Source: Blastomussa wellsi
Taxonomy: Eukaryota; Cnidaria; Anthozoa; Scleractinia; Plerogyridae
DNA: 64,000 bases
Direction of reading: 5' to 3'
NCBI GenBank assembly: GCA_947652115.1
Contig: OX393571.1
Coordinates: 16,619,171-16,683,170, forward strand
Part shown: positions 24,401 to 36,938 of the stretch, piece after piece
Numbering within the stretch: the stretch's first letter is position 1
Layout: each line of letters opens with the position of its first letter
Notes under the pieces: generated by a model
Databases searched by the model: none
What the model was told of the DNA's origin: nothing
The model's input: the letters and a program-made list of their open reading frames with translations, nothing else
Translations under genes and position numbers: made by a program

Positions 24401-27400
24401 CTAATATTAACTATACGTCTGTGTTCACTTCACCTACCAGTTCAACAAATTCATTGTTTCCAATATCAAGTCTTTCTAGTTGCGTAAAATAAGACATAGA
24501 CCTTCAAGCAAAGCAAAGTAAAATATATTTCACTAAACGCAAGTTGAACTTTGTGGTAAAGATAAATGTGATTTCAGGGAGATACATTCAATTGAAACTG
24601 GCCTGTAACAATGAAATCAAAAGCCACTCACTCAGGTAGGGACCGCAAGTGGTTCTCTCTTAGTTCAAGGATCTTTAGCTTTGATAACCTGCAAATGAGA
24701 AGAAAAATATTCATATTTTAACTTCTTGCCACAAGGGCCACAAATTTCGTAATTGATAATATTTGATATAGACCATGGTCTAGATTTTCCCATCTAGACC
24801 GGCATCTAGATTGGTTGCATTGAAAAATTAAAAAAATTAAAAAAATTAAAAAATTAAAAAAGCTTGACAAGAATAAAAGTGAAGTTACGACCATTTGGCC
24901 ATATCATAAACATCTTATTAACCAAGTTTAGTCAGTCTGTATGGGAGAATCTTGACCTCGGTCTTGAGTACGGACCTCACTGTGTTTGGTCTGTACTCAC
25001 GACCTCGGTTAAGATTCTCCCATACAGACCTCCCACTCGGTTAATAAGAGGTAATTAGTCTCCACGGCAAGCTAGTTCCAGTCCAATACTAACAATATGA
25101 ATATGGTTTATTGTGCAAGAAACATTTACACAAATCGATGTTAAATTGTTTTCCATAATGCATAAATTCCAAATTTTACCAGACAAAGGAGAAATAAAAT
25201 TTAAAGCAACAAAAATGGAAAAGATTAACACTTTTAAATCTCCAGCATATGCTACACTATACTTGTCATAGAAGCACCCAAAGTTAGAGTTTCTTGTTAA
25301 TAGCCATTCTCATTCCCAGAGTCATTACCCTCTGGTCTAGGGAACATGGAGAGCCCTGGGAACAAGATATTTGTATTTTTATACATGATTTACACTAATC
25401 CAGTTGCCAGTTACTGCTCTATTTTCTCACCTTCCAAAATTTGATGGTAAACGATCCAAAAAGGCATCATTCAAATAAACATGTGTCAAATTTAACAACT
25501 GTGTGAAGCCATCTGGAATTCTATGGAAAATTGAAACAGCACTTTTTGTTTAGAACATCCTCATATTAGGGATCTTCAAAGAACTCCCAAAGATTTTTAA
25601 TTGGAAGAATCTTTAAGGATCTGTGACCTTATCTGGGTATAACAAAAAAAACCAAGGTCTCACAAAGAAGAAGATCTTAGTCAGAATAAGTCTTTCTAAC
25701 AAAGATCCTTTCAGAAAAGGTCTTTGCAAGGCTCTTGAAGATATTTTCTTTTTGTCAAAAACATTTAACACCTATAGAGATCCCTGAAGTTCTTTGGCAA
25801 AGCTCCTTGTTAATAGCCTTAATAATAATAGCCTTAAAACACCCTTGATATTTTGAGAAGAGAAAACATTTACCAGCGGGCATTTCTGTTAAATGTCTCT
25901 CATGTTCTCTAATTCTTGTTGTGTTTTTGACAGTATAATACATACACTTGTCAAATATGGTTTAAAAGGTTTTTGGTGGTATGCTAAATTTTTCATGTTA
26001 TTTTTAAAATAATTAATTTTTTTAATTTTGTACGTAATGCACTAGTCAGTGGAAAGCCCCACACCCCCATACCCGGGGAATGCGGGTCATTAGCGGGGGA
26101 TTTTAGTGGTTTTTAGTGGTCATCTTTGCCCCAGTGTGCGGGGTGTTCGACAACATTAGACACAAATAACAGCGACCGGGGACCGTTAGCGGGGCTAGCG
26201 GGGCTTTGGCGGGGATTTCGCTTTTGAATAGGCCTGCAATAAAAAATTGAATAGGCCTCCAGAGAAAAGTTCACAGAACTGTGTCTTACCAAGAGGAGTA
26301 GAGGAAGCCATAATTGTTTCCTCTATTTTATGAAGACATTGAAAAAGTTTTTGTAAGAGTTAAATTTGAGGCACAATTCTTGAAATAAATTAATTTTGGT
26401 CAACGTTGTGTATTTGGGATTTTTCAAGTATTGCCCCGGGGGCGGAGTACAAAAATGAGGTTTTGACATAAGAAATTGCCCCGCATAGCGGGGAATTTGC
26501 TTCATTTAGTTGGGACGCCTGGTCTAATGCCCCGCTATTCCCCGGGTATGGGGGTGCAGGGCTTTCCACTGACTAGTGCATAACAGCTAAGAAAGTACTC
26601 ACCATTTTCAGGATATTTGCTCAAACAAGATAAATTATCACAAAAAATAACAGTGAACACTACACTTTAAACCATTTCAAACCATTAACTTGCATTAAAT
26701 TAACACAAATATCAAATTGGATTATTTCCAATTTCCTCCGCATGCTACAATATATTTTTATAGACTGGTATATCATATGCTGATACACGTACACTTTTAT
26801 ATTAAAACTAGGAAAACTGATATGAACAACAAACAGCTGATTACAAACTTTACAAAAGATGCCAACTTTTGATAAGTATATATGAAAAGCGAAAACAAAA
26901 CACAGACACAAAGTAAACACTATGTAAAACAAAAGAAGAGAGTGTACAGAAATGGTATTCGCGGTTACTCACTTTCCGATGGGATTCACGCTCGCGTCGA
27001 ATTGCTCCAGACATTTGCAGTTTTTCACACTTTCTGGTAAATCAATTATACCTTCAAGAAAAAGTTTGAGATTAAAAGATCTGAACGACATAAGCGACAA
27101 ACCAAGAGGATTTTCAGATTAACTATAATTTCGCGCGCGATTGTACGATAGCTGGACTATAGCTGTCTTTGTCATGAAAAGTTTCTTACCATTCTTGCTG
27201 ACATCAACTTCTCTCAAGTTTGTCAAGTTCGAAACAGCTGAGGGCAACACAGTTAACTCATTATCACTCAAGCCGAGGATATGCAGACTCTGCAATCCAA
27301 ACAACGCCTGAGGGGACAAAACAAAGACTAAATTAAATTAAATAAGCACACGCAGCAATGTCAAAATGGCAAACGTAAAGTTAAAATGAGCGGAGTGGAA

Positions 27401-27601
27401 AGAAGGTAAATGAACTACCCTTGGTAATTCTCTAATCTGATTAGCATCCAGGTAAATTTCTTCCAAGTTTGGCTCAGCCTTGAAGACGTCTGTTGGTATG
27501 GAAGACAGATTGCAGTGCCGCAGATCCAAAACAGCCATGTCACCGTTTCCTTCGCATTCCACCGAAAAACAACTCTTTAGTCCGACCCATCGCCTCATCA
27601 T
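9310..27601 (-). CDS. LAP-family polarity scaffold (Erbin/LRRC7/LRRC1-like), complete
   Basis: A cytoplasmic membrane-associated scaffold with N-terminal LRRs and a C-terminal PDZ domain. Exons: 27601-27419, 27307-27190, 27051-26973, 25520-25431, 24688-24632, 24501-24438, 23775-23701, 23113-22969, 22146-22074, 21794-21749, 21000-20917, 19463-19348, 17719-17650, 17538-17439, 17029-16908, 16827-16636, 16186-16070, 15414-15205, 13255-12422, 11608-11513, 11069-10995, 9420-9310. All junctions are in phase; 3057 nt give 1018 aa plus stop. Residues about 25-400 are LRRs ([25 protein letters not shown] and [10 protein letters not shown] are near-identical to Erbin). The LAP-specific segment follows ([22 protein letters not shown]). 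Residues 538-925 are a Pro/Gln/Ser-rich linker. The PDZ is at about 926-1014, with NLGFSIAGG as carboxylate loop, [11 protein letters not shown] and [15 protein letters not shown]. The family organises basolateral polarity and synapses. A single PDZ argues against Scribble, which has four. Confidence 0.93.
9878..10383. mobile_element. G-run-ended repeat, family C, copy 1
   Basis: Ends are inverted: 'cccggggggggtactcccat' at the left and 'gggagtaccccccccgggac' at the right. The inside carries several 'ccttaaatagggtatc' units. Located in the last LAP intron. Other copies lie at 13640-13716 with 14813-15178, and at 23930-24150; a shorter relative is at 50185-50340. Confidence 0.7.
11795..11937. 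mobile_element. Foldback MITE with G-rich centre
   Basis: The left arm 'ttctctacttgcacaaatcc' is complementary to the right arm 'gggattgtgcaagtagagaa'. Between them a C-rich then a G-rich stretch extend the hairpin. About 140 bp, in the intron between the 834-nt linker exon and the first PDZ exon of the LAP gene. Confidence 0.7.
13640..15178. mobile_element. Family C repeat (copy 2) split by a TTAA transposon
   Basis: 13640-13716 is one end of a family C repeat ('ataggtatgtgctgcaaagg', 'accctatttaa'). The remainder resumes after 14813 and ends near 15178 in 'cccatatatgggaatacctc'. The piece between is the separate transposon at 13717-14816. Lies in a LAP intron. Confidence 0.6.
13717..14816. 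mobile_element. Non-autonomous DNA transposon with TTAA target site
   Basis: About 1.1 kb. The left end 'ttaaggtggacggtaccagt' pairs with the right end 'actggtacgatccaccttaa'. Both are flanked by TTAA, as in piggyBac or Kolobok insertions. The inner ORFs are short and lack transposase motifs, so I call it non-autonomous. The superfamily is inference from TTAA alone. Confidence 0.65.
17280..17405. repeat. GGAT/GGAC-rich simple repeat
   Basis: A purine-rich tract of 'ggatggatgga' and 'ggacggac' units, with a G run at about 17333-17342. It sits just downstream of a LAP exon donor (17438). Frames over it are low complexity and not coding. Confidence 0.65.
18006..18080 (+). CDS. Putative signal-peptide first exon, arm 1 (function unknown)
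   Basis: Twenty-five codons starting [19 protein letters not shown] and ending NIWK, followed by a GTAAAT donor-like site. The hydrophobic core and the S-S-C end look like a secretory signal peptide and cleavage region. The partner exon at 18997-18923 has the same length and differs at only four residues. No downstream exon is recognised, so this could be a captured gene fragment. Confidence 0.35.
18923..18997 (-). CDS. Putative signal-peptide first exon, arm 2 (function unknown)
   Basis: Mirror copy of the exon at 18006-18080. It begins [19 protein letters not shown], ends NIWK and has the same GTAAAT donor context. The two exons point toward each other across the centre of the inverted repeat. 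Whether it is transcribed cannot be told from sequence. Confidence 0.35.
20071..20912. mobile_element. DNA transposon with 'tatttacccgtgta' inverted ends
   Basis: The left end 'tatttacccgtgtattagtc' pairs with the right end 'gacttatacacgggtaaata'; about 0.84 kb with no transposase ORF. The right end touches the splice donor of the LAP exon 21000-20917: the intron reads GTAAT and then immediately the TIR. Confidence 0.7.
21186..21552. mobile_element. MITE with 'agacctgccaac' ends
   Basis: About 367 bp. The ends 'agacctgccaac' / 'gttggcaggtct' are inverted. Inner subterminal words 'gggagattg' and 'cgtgagattggga' repeat with variation. In the LAP intron just before the exon at 21000-20917 (gene orientation). 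Confidence 0.6.
22285..22845 (+). mobile_element. tRNA-derived SINE, split by an inserted MITE
   Basis: The head carries a pol III A-box-like 'tggcttaatggttaatacg'. The body continues to 'gccggggcactgcattgt', is broken at 22380, and resumes at 22659 with 'ccacccaggtgtataaatgg' and 'actagcatcccatccagg'. The same order, unbroken, occurs in reverse at 56310-56587. In a LAP intron. Confidence 0.65.
22380..22658. mobile_element. MITE with 'cagggcacgaaatt' TIR inserted in a SINE
   Basis: A 279-bp element bounded by perfect 14-bp inverted repeats (cagggcacgaaatt / aatttcgtgccctg). It is flanked by direct CATTG repeats (22375-22379 and 22659-22663), which interrupt the surrounding SINE body. No coding capacity. 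Confidence 0.75.
23340..23620 (-). mobile_element. tRNA-derived SINE, minus strand
   Basis: Read on the minus strand, the head is tRNA-like: an A-box-like 'tggctgattggttagggcg' and a B-box-like 'ggattcaagtcc' about 40 nt later. A body of about 200 nt and an A/T-rich tail near 23340 follow. It is not a functional tRNA gene because no cloverleaf closes. In a LAP intron. Confidence 0.6.
23930..24150. mobile_element. G-run-ended repeat, family C, copy 3
   Basis: The left end 'gcctgggggggatactcccg' and the right end 'gagtacccccctccctcc' are inverted. Inner 'ccttaaatagggtatc' units match the copy at 9878-10383. Confidence 0.65.
24926..25034. mobile_element. Foldback element with 'gtctgtatgggagaatct' arms
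   Basis: Two arms reading 'gtctgtatgggagaatctt' and 'aagattctcccatacagac' enclose a shorter inner complementary stretch. About 108 bp, in a LAP intron. Confidence 0.7.
26038..26580. mobile_element. PIF/Harbinger-like MITE with TAA target duplication
   Basis: A 543-bp element. The ends 'tgcactagtcagtggaaagc' and 'gctttccactgactagtgca' are perfect inverted repeats that continue inward for about 45 bp with minor gaps. Both sides are flanked by TAA (26035-26037; 26581-26583), the TWA signature of PIF/Harbinger. No transposase. In LAP intron 3. Confidence 0.8.
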
Positions 27602-30478
<2,877 letters not shown>

Positions 30479-32064
30479 CAAGTGAGCCTTATGTGCCACA
30501 GCAGTTCCAACTACAGAACAGGAACTTGTGAAAGAAAGTGCAGATTTCAGCAGACTTGCAGTAGTTTACAATGAATGCTCTGAAGGAAAATGTTAATGGG
30601 AACAAATATTTGAGCGATAAAGGACTTTTGCGTGGTTATATAGCCCTTAACTAGATATGGTAATGCTTTTTGTCTTGTTTTAGTAAAACTGCAGTGTTCA
30701 CTCTGCAAAGCTTGGTAGTAAAACCATGCAAACTTTGAAAGCAAAATGTATGGAAATACATTTACAGAGTATGAAAGACAAATGTTTTAAATTGTTGTAT
30801 GTTTTCATACATTGAGGTGCTATGAGAAAGCGATGTTTTAAGCTGTGATCAGGCGTTCTTTTTTTCCTCATGCCACAAAAAATAAGAAGACAATGATCAC
30901 AAGTTAGCAATGCTTCAATATATAAGGTGTACCACTCAGCTGATTTTGTTAATTACAATACAAGCTTCTTATTTCTGCATACATTCATTGTTTGAATTAT
31001 ATTGTGGCTTCTTTAAATAAAGCAATGCTTAGAAGTGTTTATGCTATTCCAGTGACCATGCTAAAGATTTCATTGCTTGGAAGAAGAAATCTTGGACAAT
31101 GTGCTTGCAAGCTAATGAAAAACAGCTTTTATATCATTTCTTGTCTTAAGGACTGTGCCTCCTAAATACAAAGATCTTTAGTGTGGTTTACGACTCTACA
31201 CGAAAAGTAGATTTTTGTAAGGGTTATGAAAATCCAAAAAGAAAATTGGGGGTTACCCCGCCTATTAAAAAGGAGTTATTTTCAAATTTTGTGAAGTGGC
31301 TTTTGGGTTCCGTTATTTTCTGTCCCGTTCCCAACTCTTTAAATACTGCAATATTTCATGTCAGGTGCACTACGCCGCGCCATCGGTAGTTAGTATATTC
31401 TCAGCTCCGACTATTGCATTTCTAGCTTTTTGATTGGCTAAAAAACTCCGACTATGAGCCAATAGTCGGAGTTTTACGTCATATGGAAAATAGTGCGCCA
31501 AAGTTTTTATTTAACGCTTTGTAAAATTGTGGAAATAAAAATCGGCGGCAAAACCCGGTTTGAGAATTTACGAAAATTTACTATAACCAACTCGCGCTAG
31601 CTACGCGCTCGTTGGTTATTTTATCACTTCATATCCAACGCGGGCTCATGGAATAATTGTTATTTAGCCCCTTTCCGGATTAGTTTTTAGTCATTAGTTT
31701 TTACTGGGAGTCATTTAGCGGTTACTGACGTTGTTTTCGCGATCGCCGTTTTCCGTGATTGGATTTCCACGATCTTGGCTTTCCGTGAAATTCAAGAATT
31801 CCGAGTGGGATTGGGAAGAGACACGCTAATACGGGCTTGCGCAGACCCTACTCAGAACCTTGGGCATAGATATCTTGCAAAAAAGTATTGGACTAAAAAT
31901 CACATTGCACGTTTTAAAGTTATCCCTTGGAATGAAATGATGAAACGCCTATTTGTACTCACAGAACTACCTAAGGAGTATGCTGACATAGCATGATCAA
32001 GTCCCTTGAACGGCTCCTTGAACAAATTTACCACTGCAATTCATGACGTAATAATTCTAATTAC
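30479..32064. other. DDX41 3' UTR and intergenic DNA
   Basis: The first 0.55 kb is AT-rich DDX41 3' UTR up to the AATAAA at 31016. Beyond it, 31440-31476 and 31579-31619 form short hairpins ('aaaactccgactat'...'aatagtcggagtttt'; 'ataaccaactcgcgc'...'gcgcgttggttat' type), probably MITE remains. No credible exon is visible before the creatine kinase start. Confidence 0.55.
31016..31021 (+). terminator. Candidate polyadenylation signal of DDX41
   Basis: AATAAA lies 538 nt after the DDX41 stop codon, at the end of an AT-rich untranslated stretch. Confidence 0.45.
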
Positions 32065-34733
32065 ATGGCTTACCCAAATCACTTAACAGTGAATCGTTTG
32101 GCTCAACCATTGTTATGTTCCCTTCAAGCTAAGATCAACATGTTTGGTATTTCTTCATTACTTCCAAACGACAAAAATGTCATGTATGGCGCGTCGGCCG
32201 TGGGCGCTATAGCCCTGGGAATCGGCGTTTATAAATTGAGCGGGTGTTTCTTGGCGCGCGGCCAGGAATCCAAACGAAGCTTCATCCCGATAGCGGATTA
32301 TCCTGACATGCGCCAATACAACAACTTGATGTCAAAACACCTGACACCGCGACTTTACGCTAAACTACGAAACAAACAAACAGCGAGTGGCTTTACATTG
32401 GACAAGGCGATTCAAACAGGAGTGGACAATCCGGGACATCCGTTTATCCTCACCGTGGGAGCAGTGGCCGGAGATGAAGAGTCGTACAAAACTTTTGCGG
32501 ATCTTTTTGACCCAATTATTGAAGAGCGCCACAACGGCTTCAAGAAAACGGATTTGCACAAAACAGACCTGGACTCGTCCAAAACTCGTGGCGGAAAATT
32601 TGACGCAAACTACGTGTTGTCTTGCCGTGTGCGCACTGGCAGATCCATCAAGGGCTTTAGTTTGCCGCCACATTGTTCAAGAGCGGAGAGAAGAAAAATT
32701 GAAAAAATTGTTACCAGGGCACTTGCTGGACTAAAAGGTATGTTTTAAGGCTGATTCTGATACAAACACCAAATTTTATGCATTTTTCCTTCTCGGAAAT
32801 AGAATGGAAACTGGCATGCCCAGAGAGTAACATTTAAAAATTTGTCTTCCCTACTTTAAGAGGGCGCGCGCGTTATACGAAATACAACACTCTTACGCGT
32901 GAGTAACGTTTGGCGCACTCACATTAGCGCTAATTATAACTAAATAACATTTTACTGTACATATGTGTGTACTTACCCTGATGGGTATTTTTCCTAATGC
33001 GCGCGCCTCTTTAAAAAGAAAGGAAAACCAAATACACATGATTAAACAACTCAAAATTTGTTACAATTTCCAGGTGATCTATCTGGCCGCTACTATCCAC
33101 TGAGCGAGATGACGTCGGAAGAGCAGCAACAGTTGATCGACGATCACTTCCTGTTTGACAAACCAGTCTCACCACTTCTCACGTGCGCCGGCATGGCACG
33201 CGACTGGCCAGACGCGCGCGGGATCTGGCACAACAACGATAAGAACTTCCTTGTTTGGATCAACGAGGAGGACCACACGCGCGTCATTTCCATGCAGAAG
33301 GGAGGAGATATGCGAGCTGTCTTTGATCGCTTCTGCCGTGGCCTTAACGAAGTGGAGAGGCTTATTAAACGTCAAGGACACGAGTATATGTGGAATCAAC
33401 ACTTGGGATATATTCTCACTTGCCCTTCCAATTTAGGAACTGGCCTTAGAGCTGGAGTACACATTAGATTACCAAACTTAGGCAAGGTACTATCCTCCTT
33501 CAAGCACCATCATTCTTCTTTTCCTTTGAGTATAGATCTGCTAGCGTTCTGTCAAGAATGCTGTTCTTTGACTGGCTAAGCTACCCTCTATATTTTCTGT
33601 CGTAAAAAGTAAGCTGGTTGCGGCTGCAAACAAAATCTTCGGTTTTGGAAGCCTTCATCAACTATCACGCGATGGAAATCGAGAGCGAAAAATCTAATTG
33701 TTAATTACGCCAGAAAAGTTTAAATTGTCAGATTAGGGACGGAACATTGGAAAAGTGATGGCTGGAGTGGGGGAAAAACAAAAAAGTCGTGCAAGGGAAA
33801 AACGGCACAGATACAATAAATATGCAGAAAACTTCATGTGAGTTAAAAATTCCCCCCATCACTTTCCTAATGGTCGATCCCTTAGAAAACTAACAACGGA
33901 GACTGTGTTTATTTTATAGCATCCGCGATTTGACGAGATTCTACAAAAGTTACGATTACAGAAACGTGGCACTGGTAAGTATTTTTGTTTGTTTTGGTTT
34001 TGTTTGTTTGAGGCTTGATTATTGATCATAATTATCAGGAGCATTATCTATAAAAAAAAAATCCACGAATACCCTTGCGTCGCGTGTTTGCCGACCGCTG
34101 ATCAAGAAGCTCGGGCTCTAGTGGAATGGTAGCGCAGTTTGTTGGATAGAGTTATCCACCCTTTCAGCAACCTCGTGCTCAGGGTCCTCTTCTTCCCATC
34201 CCCTGGAGCGTGAGAGAGAGACCCTTGGAACGAGGTTGCCCTTTCAGCAACTGGACCCCATAGGCGTAAGGGTACCATTGGACTTGGGGGGCTGAAGCCT
34301 CCATGCCCGAGAAAACTACATAACTTCTGAATGTGTTAGCATTGAACCGGTATACAACTGCCTAAAAATTCCAACTGCCGTTGCCCGAATCCTGAGGGTT
34401 TTGCCCCCCGTTCCCCGGCTCTAACGCCTATGTTGGAACCTGTCAACTGGTGGCTTAGCCTGGGGACAAAAGCGCCGCGCGTGCTGCGTGGAACGTGTAA
34501 ATGGTAATGATTGCTTCGAGAACTGTTGATCATTAAAATCTTTTCCCTCATCAGGAGGTGTAGACACAGCTGCGGAAGGAAGTGTGTTTGATATCTCCAA
34601 CTTGGACAGACTGGGCTTTTCAGAAGTAGAACTTGTTCAGAAAGTGATTGCCGGCATCAGTCTTCTCATAGCGATGGAAATGAGATTGGAAGGTAATCGC
34701 CCTATTAACGACCTTGTTCCGCAATCCAAATGA
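32065..34733 (+). CDS. Creatine kinase, mitochondrial-type (copy 1)
   Basis: Exons 32065-32737, 33074-33486, 33920-33974, 34555-34733, intron phases 1-0-1; 1320 nt encode 439 aa. It transfers phosphate between ATP and creatine, buffering ATP. Family landmarks in order: [87 protein letters not shown], and the active-site [13 protein letters not shown] (Cys about 341), then [23 protein letters not shown] rather than arginine-kinase CPTNLGTT supports creatine kinase. The N-terminus has a hydrophobic segment ([16 protein letters not shown]), as in a mitochondrial presequence. Met26 (32140) is an equally good start and would give 414 aa. It pairs tail to tail with the gene at 36939-40263. Confidence 0.92.
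34168..34238. mobile_element. Short palindromic MITE, family B, copy 2
   Basis: The left arm 'caacctcgtgctcagggtcc' pairs with the right arm 'acccttggaacgaggttg'. Same family as 8313-8378. In intron 3 of creatine kinase copy 1. Confidence 0.65.
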
Positions 34734-35032
34734 AACGCTTGGCTGAAAATCGAGATACAGTTGGCATGCAAAAACATTTTGAACAGGACAGGACCGCATA
34801 AACGATGAAACGGATTATGATAAATAAACAGTTTTGCAGTTGTTCGCGGCAGGTTTTATTGCCTAGCGAGGGCGTAACTGCGTACAAAACACTGTAACAA
34901 CCGAACAATACAACTTTTTCAAGTAAGACCTTTTCTTTTCTCCTTGACACCTTTCAAAAGGTGTTTTGACCCTGCATCAAATGTAGTTATAGGAGTAAAC
35001 GTTGTTTGTTGCATTGGGGTTGCAGTACGTTA

Positions 35033-35038
35033 AATAAA
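35033..35038 (+). terminator. Candidate polyadenylation signal, creatine kinase copy 1
   Basis: AATAAA lies 300 nt after the stop at 34733, within AT-rich sequence. Confidence 0.45.
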
Positions 35039-36664
35039 ACGATTTTATGCGAGAACAACGTTGTCATTGTTCTTTTATTAAAAACAAGCCATGGTATTTT
35101 GCAATTTTTGAGTTTTGATTGGTTTGCATCCATAGTATATATATGGATTATTGACCAAGCGTGAGGTCAAGATGGCTTGACATTGGTGGAGTTCTTTTTT
35201 TGCGTGTTTATGGACCGAGACGATGTCGAGGTCCATAAACACGCAAAAAAAAGAACGAGGCGGCCAACATGCAGCCATGTTGACTGAAACAAGCTTGATC
35301 AATAAAGGCTGGACACTGACCGTTCTTCTTGTGCTTATGTCGCCACATGTCGCTGTAATTCCTAGTAAAAACCACCATGTGTTTGTTCGCTAGTGAAAAC
35401 CAGCCTTAAAGGATTGACTATATGGGATAAAGCTTTCGTCCGAGAGAAATTGTACTTGCTGACAAAGAGCGTAATCCCGAGCGGGCAAGATAGCTCCATT
35501 GATCTTCACCGCTTGGGTACAAGCCAATCACAGAGCGGGATTTGGTTCACCTTGCCCACTCACGGAGCTAGTCATGTAATAAGAAGTCATATACCATGGA
35601 CCACAAATATATTAGGTGCACGAGCCGGCGAGAAAAGCCGGGGAATGGTCAAGCGTGATAAGGTTGACAAGGTTAACATAACATTCGCGTGTTGCGAGTA
35701 TTTCATATTATAAAAGAGAAGGTCCAAGCAGAAAAAAAAAACGTATTCAACCATGGTGGCCTTATTTATAGCCATTCTAATTGAAAGCAATTAACCAACA
35801 AAAAAGTCGACCGCGTGTGATACCCTTTTTGTACGAACTCCCCCCCCGGCACTGTCTTTCATACGGTTTTGTGTACTATCCCAGGCCTCTGACTTAACGT
35901 TATCACGTCACAGCAAGTACATTGTGCGCTATTCCCGACGCCCATGGAAGGCTTAAGCGCAAAGATAAATACGTTTGAGCTGCCGTCGCGCTATCGCAAG
36001 TACAAACGAAAAAAATAGAAAGGTTTAAATTCACTTTCGCTTGTGCGTGTAATTCACAGGCAGCGGCTGACCTTTGGAAGGGAACGCGCGTCCTTTTGAC
36101 TGAAACTACAGCAAGACCTTAAGTCCGCAAACTCCCCACCCCCCTCCTACAGGCCCTTTCAAGCGAAAATGACCCCTATTTGCTTCTTTCCCTCCCGCCC
36201 ACCTCACCCCGTATACGTCGCAAGGAGGGTGAAGCCGCATTTGAAGGGAGAGTGCTGCACTGTCATGAAGCGTAATGTGGAGAAATTTTCTGCAATTTGA
36301 TTTGTGAATGAATGAATCAACTAGGTGCGCTGGCATGGATGACACGAGTACGCTGTTGTTGATAACCAGACTATGCAAACCGTTCAGTTTTCAGTCGGGG
36401 GCAAATGCCAGTTGATGACGTAATCGCCTCCAAGAAAGAAATGAACCCGCGGTGTTCGTCCCTGAAGTTGCTAAGCAACATGACGTTTACTTTCGGTGTA
36501 TTTGCGAGCTCTCGCGCTAGTTTTTGATTGGATAAAATAAGTCGAAGACTCCTCGAGTGATTCAACGAGGATTTGCCAAAACTCGCACTTGCTGTCCTGG
36601 CTGTTTTCAACAGGTAGTTTCTGCACACACAAAATACAATCAACCTGGTACGGCTTTTAACGTT

Positions 36665-36670
36665 TTTATT
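36665..36670 (-). terminator. Candidate polyadenylation signal, creatine kinase copy 2
   Basis: The minus strand reads AATAAA 269 nt downstream of the stop at 36939. Confidence 0.4.
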
Positions 36671-36938
36671 TCGTTTTTCAAACAACAGCATGTTCTCTGC
36701 TTCATCACTTCAAGCGGCTTGTCAAAGTGCAGTACGCCCACCGCCAGACAAGAAACACCTGCCACGGATAAACTGCACAGCGGTCACTCTCATATAACCA
36801 CGCGCGCTTTTGGTGACCGCTTCTGTTTCATTGTTCATGAAAATTGACAAGCCTCAGTTTTTAAAGCAGTAAAAAGCACAGCTGCGACAAAGCTACGCAA
36901 AAGAGCAGATGCAAAATCCAGCATGCGTCACGATTTCT

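Larger units (their letters stand above)
34734..36938. other. Intergenic spacer between convergent creatine kinases
   Basis: Contains both 3' UTRs. At 35190-35260 a hairpin is built from 'ttttgcgtgtttatggacc' and its complement. 35330-35400 resembles 46130-46275 ('gtgaaaaccagcctta' / 'atgaaaaccaaccttaa'). Open frames here (for example 35393-35713) have no family resemblance and no exon context. Confidence 0.55.

Noticed and set aside
35393..35713. 106-codon plus-strand frame between the creatine kinases
   Set aside because: No family resemblance, atypical composition, and overlap with dispersed repeat words also seen at 46130-46275.
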